A stretch of 64,000 nucleotides of DNA, from contig WPIO01000004.1 in NCBI GenBank assembly GCA_009760855.2, positions 2,811,001 through 2,875,000 on the forward strand, given 5' to 3'. The DNA comes from Cristatella mucedo (taxonomy: Eukaryota; Bryozoa; Phylactolaemata; Cristatellidae). Below are positions 35,924 through 47,701 of the stretch, piece after piece. The number at the start of each line of letters is the position of its first letter. The first letter of the stretch is position 1. Both the position numbers and the translations under genes were made by a program. The notes beneath the pieces were generated by a model. That model was not told the origin of the DNA. It did no database searches and saw only the letters and a program-made list of their open reading frames with translations.

Positions 35924-38900
35924 TCTCTCTCCCTCTCTCTCTCTCTCTCTCCCTCTCTCTCGCTCTCTCGCTCTCTCACTTGTTTTCCTTCTCCTCTCGC
36001 CTCACCGCCCCATACACTTCACCTAGACCCGATAGATCTACTTGTGCCTCATCCTTTAGGCTAGTGCACGGCGAAAAATCTGGAAATTGATTATCTATTG
36101 CCTTTTACCTTTGGCAGAGCCATCGAGGGAAGCCGATGCAAAGCGCTGGAGCTCGCTGCAATAATCCAAGGCCACGACCGTCTCCTGGTGACCGTTGAAG
36201 ATTCGCTTGCATTTTCGTGACCTCAGATCCCATTTTCTGCAGAGGGATAACGGACGAGTGTTTTAACTTCGCTTTAAAATAGAAACAAAAATTTCAAAGC
36301 GAGGCTAGGCAATGCCGACGAGACGGGCGTACCGGATGCTTGTGTCAAAACTGCCGCTCAGCACGAATCCCTCGGCCTCGTTGACGTGGATGGCGCGTAT
36401 AGGCCCCGAATGGCCAGCGATGGGCGGCAGGCTCTCGCTGGCCGTGGCCATCTCCACAAGATGTATGCGCCGGTCGGTCGAGTCCACGGCGACGTACTTG
36501 CCTCCGCTTGTGTGCATCGCTCGCTGAGTGTACGGCCTGCAGTGGTAACAAACGACTGCGACGCTCCTTTTCGCCAAGCGATGCAGTTAAAGATACGGCC
36601 GGCAAGACTGCTGCTGAGATGACGAGACTCCCTCAGAATCATTAGCCACGACCGAGCGAGTGCTCCTACCCTGGGTGGAAGTTATGCTCCCTTGCCAGCG
36701 TCCTAGGCCAGGGGATGCCGAGCTGCTGCTCCTGCTGTTGGTGGCACGGCTGGAAGGGGCGTGTAACCACTTCAGCCTCGCCTGCGATTGACCGACCTCG
36801 AAGAAGCTCGAGGTGAGCGCCTTTAACAAATTCCAGCTACACTGGCTGCCTCTGGCCATCCGATGACTCGGTAAATAACGCTTTCTGCTATCGCTATCGG
36901 GGAAGGAATTAAGTTATTCGCCGTTTTTTAAGAAATTGCTCAGGAGTCAGTATATTTAGTCCATTGCTGAAACTCTTCGGCTCAAATCTTGGGGCACCAC
37001 AAGACGGAGCTTCTTCCAATATCGCCAAACAGTCCGCACGTTGTTCAACCACATTGCGTATCATTTCCCAGTGTCATTCGCTGGAGAACGTCAGTGACAA
37101 AATTAATGAATGTGATAAGAAATTTGTACGGCTCCTTGCGAGAGCTTGATCTCTTTCTGAGCACTTCAAGGATTCTTGGAATGAAGGAGGTCAATTGATT
37201 AGTGACAAGATGCACACTCGTAGAGACCGGAAAGCCGCCATTTCGGGCCACTGGCCACGAGTGTCGTTAGGAGCTAGCGAGTAGTAAGTACCTCGAGAGC
37301 TACGAAACAGCTACATCGGTTCGCCACTTCGAGCTTCTCGCGGCTTCTCGCGAGTGCTAGGCAGCTAGGGTGGTGCTGAGATCCTGATGAGAGAATACAC
37401 AGCCCAGCCTACGGCAGTGCCTAAATTTGTTGCCTGCCGGTACTAGGCTGGGGGCCGCTTCCGACCTTAGCTAGCCAATCGGAGCGGAGCGTTCCTGAGC
37501 TGCAGACGACGGAAGCTCCGACTAGAGCTCAGGTCTGCACTTGAGCTAATGACTAAACCTTGCGGACTACTGTTGCGTCCGAGTGCTCCGAGCTGTTTGC
37601 TATTGAGCAAGACGTGCAAGATGCTCCGCTCCACCACAGCAGCGACTGCACTCACTCGCTGACCAGCACGAGCACGTTGTACGACCCGCAGTAGACGTTT
37701 CGCTCCTCCATGATCACTCTTCGCGTAGAGAAGCCGCTGTACGCGTTCGCCATGCTCATTTCGCTCTTGAACCTCGCCTCGACGACGGTCTCGCTCGTGG
37801 CCAGCACCTCGCCCGTCTCGCCGTCGATGTTCGGAACGAGTACGCTCAGGTCGTTGGCATATGTGGGATTTACGCCAGACGATCCCTGCGCGAAAACGGA
37901 AATCAACTAGATAGCCGGGAGCTCACGCGCCGCCCGCTCGCCGCGGAGCAGGCTGAGCAGCGACACCTGCTCTGCTGTCATTCGCTTGTCGGCGCGATGA
38001 CGCGGCGCCATGAATGCGGAGCCAGCCCCCTCGACTCGGCAGGCGTTCGGCCATCGACTAGACCCTGCCGCTTGCCTGGCACCCGTCTCGAGCTCCAGCG
38101 GCCGTGACCCGAATTGACCGGTCGCCGCGAAATCTAGCACCGAGCAGCCGCGACAGTGGGTGCAGCGACGCCAGCGAGATGTTAGCGAGGCGCCATGTCT
38201 GACTACGACTCAGCAGTCGACGATGAAGGCAGGAAACGACCCCTGCCTGCACATGCGTTCGAACCTGCATTAGCATTATGTCCTCCTGCTTCTGCTGGTT
38301 GGTGAAGAACTCCTTCTGGGTCTCGTCGACGAGCTGGCGCCACGCCAAGCTGACTTTCTGGCAGCTGTACAAGGTCGCCTCGTCGAGCATACCCAGAATG
38401 TATTTTGACAGATGAACCGGAAGCTTGCATATGAAGTCCTTGTATCTGTAATGTTGCAACGCCAGCGAAACTAACCGGATTAGGGCTGACAGTCACCACT
38501 CGCGATTCTGCGCCGGCACCATGAGATAAGCAGGCAGCTGCGATTCTGGACTCGGCGTTAGCAGTTGAGCTGATTTGAACCCCAGGCCAGAAACCCGTGA
38601 GTCTATGTCATGGCTGCTGTCGAACGCCTGTAACCGGAATTGCTGTCAAATAGGCGCGTTTGCACTACGGGTTCGGATTTGATAGGTTAAGGTATAAGCG
38701 ATCTTCGTCCCTGCCGTTTACCTGCTACTTTCGGCACACCTGCGTGCATTGGTGCAACACCTACAAGTAGCTAGCCGTGCCACAATGTTCAGGCGTCACG
38801 AGTATTCGTCCCACGTCAGCTGAGACTGTCACCGTTAAGAGCACCGTGTTTTCGTGCTAGCTCTGACCGGACGTGGAAGGCAAACATCACGTTTGTAACA

Positions 38901-41900
38901 ACGTCAGCCCCTTGGGCCGAATGATCCCTTAAAGACGGCGTAAAAGTGACCAGAGCGAAGAAGTTCTGGTATTAACATATGACGTATAACACCCTAGACT
39001 GGGTGATCTCTGGCAGGCTTCAGCAAAAGCCACCAGAATGAAGGAAGCGTCGCAGTCGCCCGAACCCGAACGCTTTGGGAGCTTTCTAGTCCCGAAAGTC
39101 AGGAGCCAGATGGTGCAAACGACGAGATACACGGATCCGAGATTCGTCCATTACTGGTCTGGTTTCAGTGATAGCTATTTGCATTTGGCCGCGGCATTGA
39201 GACAGCGTCTACGGAGCATTTTCACGCGCCATTAAGCCGAAAACTAATAGCATTGTTGTGTGACGCCCACAACGGCGACCACAGCTTTAGGCATTTTAAA
39301 ATTTCAAGCCGAAGACGAAAGCATCTTTCGACGTATGATAACATACACCCCGTTGCTAGTGTCGTAGTCAAGGGGGTGGTAGGCTGCTGCATCGTCGGCA
39401 CGCCCCGAAGGGGTATGATACCACTGAGGAACGGCCTTCGAGATTATCCGACAAGAGTAATTAATACAATAGATTGAGGGTAAGTGTATTGAGTCGCGTA
39501 TCTGGTTTCAGTCAGCGTTCAAGACTTGAGTAAGACAGATCTGTTTACTGTCTAGAGTTGGATTGTCGACGGTTGGTGACTTCTCGAATACCTATTTTGC
39601 AAAACCGTTGTATTTACATCTGCTGTGCCGACATCGAAGAGACATTAGCGTGCGACATCTAACGCCAACGGGAGCCTCTATCACGCCTTCGCCTGAGCGC
39701 TACTTCGGCTGAGGCACGAGGTTCGCTGCTGCTTCCAGCATCTCCTGCAGCCTACCCAAAAGCGGCGAGGACATAGAGAAGCAACCCGCACTAGACTAAA
39801 AGAAAATATATTAGCTTCCTAGCAGCCTCATTTACATAGTGGCAGAAGAGCTATAACGGCTATCACCACTGCTTGCAGTTAGCAATAAAGGATCGCCCAC
39901 TTCAGAATTCGAACCCGCAACCTCGCTCGTGAATAGCGAGCGCCTTACCTCGTGGGCGATCACTGGGGACCGAAAACGCGGTTTTTTTAACCAAAGCACC
40001 CTCTGCATGAGTGGACAATGTTTCGCATTGCTCAAGCCGTTCTAACGATAAGATGGATACGGTGTGGAGCTTGGAAGGACCGAACGGTTGATGAAACGGC
40101 GACCTAGCAATCGATCAGCCGATTTGGCAGAGCAACGTGGCATTGCCGAGACTGCAGACATGAGAATGCTGGATGTAGCGTCTTTCGCCGCTAGCGCTCA
40201 TTCGGGCGAAAGCGATATTTCTCGGCATTATAATTTACGGTTTTAAGAATCAGCTAACGGCCCTCGCCTTGATTGGCTGCAAGCTGGTCAAAAATCTTCA
40301 GCGATTGTGGTAACTTGACAGCACTTCCTTAAGCGTCTGAATCGGATGGCCCTCACAACGCTTATAATAATTATAATGATAATTATGACGATATATCTGA
40401 CAGCACCATGACAGAGCCATATCTCTTTCTAGCACTTTGCAGTTCAGTGTAGTTAGTGGTAATAGGCCCAGCCTCAGCATGTACAGGACAATGCACACGG
40501 TCCCAGCTAATGCTGTGGGGAACAGGTGCATTGCTGCTTCTTTTTAAATATTTTCCAATCAGCGGACATGTTGAAAGTTAGTCCGGAGTGAGTTCTATGC
40601 CTTAGTAGCATACAAAGTAAAGGCACAATCTCCTAAGAATTTGAGATTGGTTCGAGACACCCTCATGCAGCCGAGAATCGAGGTTGGTAGCACGCTCGGC
40701 ACAGTAGCCTCGCCGACGCGATGTCGTCACTAGAAGAAAAAGACGGTTTTGACGAGGCAGACCTCAGTTGCCACACTTCGCTAGCAATGATTATTCTCGC
40801 TTGACCGACCGACCTCCCGCCCAAGGGTCTCCGAAAGGGTGGCGACCTCGTTCATGCAGATATGACCGGCTGAGGTCCCACTGGGGGATGGTGGCACGCC
40901 CCTGAATGAGGCACCACTTCTTCTGACTGTTTACGGTCTAGTCCTGTCCAAGCTTGGAAGCCGCGCTCCGTTTGTAACGCTGCTACACATTTAGTGGTGA
41001 CAGAGCGACATTAGTTCAATGAGCTTATGCACGGCGCAAACGCTTCGCCATACGAAGCATCGGTATTTCAGCCAGTGCTCGGACCCTCAGTATAAAACAC
41101 TGCATCGTCTGCAGTTGACAGTGTGCTTACGTGCGGGCGGCGGTGACTACTACACAGGCCACATCTTCGGGGGTGACTCATGCCGAGTTCAAGTCTGCAG
41201 GAACTCCACCGGAAGAGGAAGTTGCCACGGTGTGGCGAGCCTATCCAGCGAAAAGGAAGCTGTGTGACCAAAAAAAAGCAAGCAATTGAAAAGGGACACA
41301 GCCTATCGTTCATTCCCCACTGACGTAGGCCTTACTTTAATTGCATTAGCACCTTGCTGGCCTTGACCGCAACGGCCACTAGAAATCATTTGAAGCTCCT
41401 CCGCCTAACTCAGCTTCCACCACAATTCATTCCCTTGCGACCTGCATCGACGACATTATTCATGCTTGGATGGCCGCAAAGTTCCAAAAGCTTGAGGATG
41501 GTAAGGCCTACCTAATAGTTACGTGAAAGCCCGATCTCACCCTCAAAGTGCTACTCTCACCTCACGATTAGCTCGCCTAGCATAATCCCGGTAACGTCTG
41601 CTCATAATATGGGCTTGTTATTCCAATGGATGAGCAAATTTCCTACTCTGTCAAGTTTGCCGAGTTTCAGTGAAGAGACTTTCCTAAGATAAGGACCAGA
41701 TTGCCTAGGAGTTCGACAGCCGGCCTACTTCAAGCGTTTGGGCAAGTCTAGATTACTACTATTCTTTTTGTTCAGTATTCCGTGGGAGGATTGTTTAACC
41801 GTCTGTAACTGCTGTAGAACTCTACTGTTATCTATCTCTACTTATAATCTCTCCACTCGTCCCCTCAGCCAGCCGTATCCGGCTCTCTCTCTCCCTATAT

Positions 41901-44900
41901 ATACATATATATATATTTATTTATTTATCTATTATTTATTTATATATGTATTTATTTCTGCTCAGCTAATGCGACGAAATTGTCCAAAAATATTAATGGT
42001 TCTTGGAAACAAATAGGGGTCGAGCCGATGCACCGACGGTCAACCGAACCGCACCCTGACTTTCGGGCTTCCCCTGATTCTTAGCTTGGGCGTAAGGTGG
42101 TTGCACTTCGCTACCAGGTCCTGGGTTCAAGTCCTGCAATAGGCTTGCCTTCACTGCACGGACTGATGTCGCTAAGGTTCCTCTGCCTCCACGAAAGCGA
42201 GGCTGTCGAGTCTGCCGCCCTCTATTTCGTCTGCTTACAAGCGAAATCTCTCGGCAGTCGGCGCGTGGCAACGGTTCGACGAAGTGGGTGGTAGGCACGT
42301 GCGTATCGCTAAGTTAAGCTAATGCAACAACTCAATGCAATCTAGTACTAACGCCGCGAAAGCTAATTTAGAGGCAGCCACTGCGGAGGATCGGGTTGCC
42401 ATGCTAAGCCACTACAGCGGACTATGAATATGGCTGCAAGGCTGGTCTTCAAGTCCCAGCGGTTTGAGCACGTGTCACCTTTGCTGGAAGAACTAGGATG
42501 GTTGCCGGTTGAGCAAAGGATACAGAGCAAAGTTCTTACGCTGACCCACAAGGACCGCCACGGCTTGGCTCCTTCGTACCTAGCTGAACTGCTGCATCAG
42601 TTTCAGCCTGTTCGTGCCCTCAGGTCCTGTGTGGACAGTAAATTAGCTGTCCCATTCCTCCGCTTAAAGACAGTTGGCGATAGAAGCTTTAGCTCTGCAG
42701 GTCCTAGACTGTGGAAGTCGCTTCCACAATTCTTACGCAACGACAACTACTCTCCAACTGCCGACTATGGCACATCTTTTTCAGCGGTCCTGAGCTGCTA
42801 TTTCCATGCTACTCGCTACCTCAACTGCTCTCCTGACTCAGCTATGCTTCCCACGCTCTCTTTGTTGCGTGAGACGAAGTCTGTTGGCTACCGAATGCGT
42901 ACCGAAAGCCGCTTAGGCTGTGAGTGCGCTATACAAAACTCTTCTGCGTAACACCCACATGGTCTTTATGACTTTGTGGAGTTACTGACGGAGATACATT
43001 ACATAGGTACACCCACTATTGCCGTGACTGCAGATAGTAGTTGAAAGGTGCCCGCAGCCCAGTGCCTAGCGGTAGCAGCATCGGACAGCAGCTAAGTAAG
43101 CAGTCTCGTCTCATCCGCAGAGTGCGAGAGCCTGACGGAGCGATCAAAGCCACCCCCTTTTAGCGAGCCCCCGGCAGCCGCGCTCTCGCCAAAGCTCGGC
43201 CGCGACGGCTCGCCCGCTCAATTAAAGCACTGCGGCGGCACTCATTGTGAAATGGGCGCCCTGCGCAGCAAGCAAGGCAGCCCTGTGTACACAATCTGTT
43301 TTCCTAATCAATGATCCGCTAAAAGCAAGCCCGCGCTTGACAAAGTGCTTTGCAAGCAGAAATGCAAGCGAAATCCGAAAGCTCGCCTAATTCGCCGGTT
43401 GGCGGCTCGCGTTTCTTCAGCGTGAGAGCTCGGCGGCGGCGGCCAAGTAGGCAGCGGGCGGACGCTGGGCGGCGAGCGGCGGCTGCCACCGCCCGCCGCT
43501 AAGTAGCCGGCTGCCTTTGTTGGAGCGTCATTCCAAAAAATGCGTTTTGCACAGAACGGAGCAGAGCAGCAAACGAGCGCAGAGCAACGAGCACTCCGAA
43601 ACAGGAGCCACCCGATACTCACTCGAGCGGGCGAGTCGTAGCTGCGGCGACTGCCGCAGGAGCCACAGCGTCATGGAAGCGCGGGACCGCATGCTAGTGC
43701 AAGCTCGGATCCTCCCTCAACCTTGACCGTCCGCTGCGACCCGAGCCCTTCACTCGCCGAGCTTGTTTGGTCCAGCGGTTAAGGTGCTCGCCCCGGGAGA
43801 CCGAGGTCGGGCTGAGGTCGTGGGCTCGATCCCCGAGGCACACGCGAAGCGCCTGAATAGAGACTCAAGTTCTCTTGGGGCGCTTTACAAAGGAATGATA
43901 TATTCTCACGAACCAGCGACTTTTTGTAGCCCCCCCTCCGATTCTACCATATGGGTAAGGTATCACGTGACTCGGGTCACGGGTTCGACACCAGTAGCTG
44001 GCGGCTCTCTTCTCCGTCCGTTGCAAGCGGCGGTTTAGCTATCGAGTCTCTTCTGTAGCTGTTTAAATGATGCTTTTAAATCAGATGACCTCGACTTGAC
44101 GTAGGCGGCTCGCTAGGGCGGCACGCCGTAGGCCTCGTTGCCAGACAGAACCCCCCCCCCCCCGCCCTCGTAGTCCAGTAAGCCGCGGCATAAAGCAATG
44201 GCGCTCATTGTTCTCCGAGCCCCTCCCCCGGGCGCTTCAAAACGCCAAAATATCCGCAGCCGCCTGCCGAGAGCGCCACCACCGAGCCTCGCGGCTCGCC
44301 AGCCGTAGCTCGGCAGCGAAGTAATGGCTAGCCGCGAACTTCGTCGGCCGACAAACGCCGGCTTCACCATCAATGACTTTCTCACACTCGCTAGGGCTAT
44401 CCCTGCGTGAGCGTCCGTTGAATCCAGGACGATGCGCCGCCCCGTGCGGCGGCGCTCAGCGGGCCGTGCCGGGACGGCTTCGGCGGCCGCGGGGCCGCGG
44501 GCCGCTAAGGGAGTAGACACGACGTCGGCCACGGTCGGTACTCATTGCATAACAACACGTCGCCAGAAGGTCCTCTGGCAGTGAGGGTCGGTGCCTTTTT
44601 CGAGTCGCAGAAACATGACGAGTCCGTAACAGAACGCGGCCTCCCTCGCTTACCGGCTCGGTACTGGACCCTACGTCTGTCGATTATAAGCATCGACGTG
44701 CGACAGTAAATGGCCACTCTCCCCCCTGGCGAGACAGCGAACAGACTTACGAGTCGGCAGCGACTCGCAATCGAAAGTACGCTTCGCCGACTTGAACCAA
44801 AATGGGCGATCGAGTGTTTCCAAGAGATTATCGAACACTTTCGGGTCGAAAATGCGCGTTTCCGGGTCAGCTCGGGACTGCAGAGCCCGAAGGTCGTCTG

Positions 44901-47454
44901 CAGAGCGATACGAGTCGCTAGCACCCGGCCCGATAGCCCGATGGTCAGATCGAACCTCATTAGCCATCAGAGCCAGGCAGGCAGCAGCGTCGCAGTCGGC
45001 TCTCACAGTCACACTTTTTCTCTGCGGAGCGACCGCTGGACCTCGGTCGGCACGCGACGGCAAGTGACGATTGAGTCGGAGTCAACTGAAAATACATCCC
45101 TATTGCGTTGGGTAAATGCAGGGAAAATAATGAGAAGATTGGTCCGCCAATTGAATAATTTGTAGTACCTTTCAAAAGACGAACATGCTAGAAATAAGAT
45201 CTGAAGTTTTGACGATTTGCACGTTAAAGAGCATCATTGAAAAGAACGATTAGGCAAACCGCATCTAAACCGAAACTAAAAGCAGTCGCAGCAACGTATC
45301 TGCAAATGACCAATTTCCCGCTCTCTGCGCCTTATACCGATTGGGCTTGTTGAAGGTCTGTACATTGAGGTGCAGATTTGCAGCTGCTTGATGTAAACAT
45401 TTATTTTCTAATAGTTTCATTTTTAGTATGGCTGCGTGCTCGGTAAAATCCACAGCTCGGTCAATACTTGACTGGCCCACGTCAAATTTCGAATGCGAGT
45501 TCAGCTCTGATGGCATTCCGCTGCAGCGATTCAATACCGATATCGATTGGAGAGCTTTTGCCATCCATGCACGTCACCAAACTTCCGTTAAATTCATATT
45601 ACGCAATCATGGACGGGCGTGTCTAAATGTATTCAACCGAAACGCCCGGCAAAATGAGCTCCGCCTAGATGCGTCGAGCGAGTCGGGTGTGGCTCGCGTC
45701 AGCCAGCGCTTGCCGCCGCAGGGGCGCTGGCGCAGGCTGATCTCGGCGCGCTCGCTGCCCGTGCGAACGCGCCGAGCGCGCCGAGCGCGCCGCATCGGTC
45801 GCGATCCAACCATGCATCGACCCCGTTGGATTGCCGGCCCCGTCGATTCTGGTTTTTGCTAGCGAACGCCAGGAAGTCAAACAGCCGGCTCCAGCCGGTC
45901 TCTACACGTCAGGACGCTGAGAGCGCGCCGGCCGCCCCCGCCTCCGCGGAGCAGCTGCGCTCGGACGTACGGCCGAACGCACGGGACGGGCAACGCCGTG
46001 TGTGAGGCGACGCCGCCGGCTGAAAGACTCCACCGGACTTCGATACGGAAGGTCTGCTCTCAGCAAATATGGCGGGGTCTCTTTGGTACAGCTGAGGTTT
46101 TAAATTTTGTAAAATTAATAACCGGCTAAGATTCAAGAGTCTATGTGGTTTGCCGCTCGCTTGCGGAGTGCGATACAAAAGTGCGCCTAACTCAAACTTA
46201 TAACTAGGGTCATTAAGCGGTAGCTTCTTACTGCTGAGCTAAGTCGGACCCGGCATCATTTTTCTGCTTGAAAATTTGCCCGTCGCTCCTCGTCCTGCTA
46301 CGTAACAGCACGGCAGCTCTCCGTCTCGCTTAAGACACTAAGTGAATACGGATTCTATTCCGTATCTTTCCGAGCTCTCGCTTTTAACGTAGCCGTTCAT
46401 TGTAACTTCCGGTTCGATTAAAACAGAGGTAAACGCCCTGCTGCTATTTCTCGCGCCATTCTCCCTCGAATGGCGCGTCGCACAGCGAGTTGAAAGTCTC
46501 GGCAGCCGATCCAACTAGCGGCGGTTGCGTTAAAGTTAGATACCCTGGTGGCGGGCAATCGACCGCAGTTACCCTTGACCGGAAATAACGGGCATTCGCG
46601 GCAGCCCCATTGAAGAGCTTAGCACGGGATCTTGCGGCCAAGCTACAAGAGCGGCGAACGCGCGCGAGTATGGCGAAGCAGACGCATCCGGTCAGACTCG
46701 CTCGCTCGCTCGCACGTCGGCGGCGCGCCCGGGCGTCAGATGTCGAAACGCCGACGCTGCCCGCTCAGCGTATGGCGCCACACAATGCAAATTTGCTTTG
46801 GCGGCGACGCGCTTCGCGCGCGCTTACCGCGCCATTCCCGAGTAAGCTTTAGGAGCGTTCAGCAGGACAAGCAGTTCTGGCGAATCCATTTGCTCGTCTG
46901 CATCCGGCTTGTCACCGTCGCCGCTGAGCGCCGAGCGCGTCCGGGCCGTAACGGCTGAGCTGGCCCGCGACACCGACAGAGACTCTACGAACGATAGAGA
47001 GAGTCGGACGTAGGCACTTCCGTCGGCCATGCGTTGAGCACCGCGAGCTTGGCGGACGTGCGGTGAACTCGCCAGCACAGGAGCTGCAGCGCTGCAGGAG
47101 TAAGAGGCGTCCTCAGATGTTTCGCGTATAAGTACAAAGAAAATGTAAAGAGAAGCTGATTTAGCAGCAATAACTTTCAAAATAAAATCCAGCATCCGCA
47201 ATGGTACACTCGAGGCACGCTTTATCCGGATTAGCATATGTAAGGCTAAGAATTCCCAAAGAAATTATGCAGCTAGTAATAATAAAAGGAATCTTTTTTC
47301 AGCGACCTCGGAAAACCAAATCTCTTTCTAGGCAGGTAAGTTACGCGCGTCGCAAAGGCAGCCAATCGCCGCGCCAGAAAGAAAAAAGCCTCCGGCTCGA
47401 CGTCCTCTGACCGCCGACGCTATCGTGCGACGTCATCCTCTGACCGACCGACGC

Positions 47455-47492
<38 letters not shown>

Positions 47493-47539
47493 AGAGAGAG
47501 AGAGAGAGAGGGAGGGAGAGAGAGAGAGAGACAGAGACA

Positions 47540-47607
<68 letters not shown>

Positions 47608-47628
47608 CAGACAGATAGAGAGAAAGAG

Positions 47629-47701
<73 letters not shown>

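Noticed and set aside
44671-45063. Minus-strand frame (SADDLRALQSRADPETRIF) as an FBXW10-like exon
   Set aside because: Composition looks protein-like, but phases and family alignment do not call for it. It overlaps other open frames in CpG-rich DNA.
45265-45564. Minus-strand frame as an extra FBXW10-like exon
   Set aside because: Exon 2 at 46984-46828 already joins exon 3 in phase with family-like sequence, so no extra exon is needed. The frame is not recognised.
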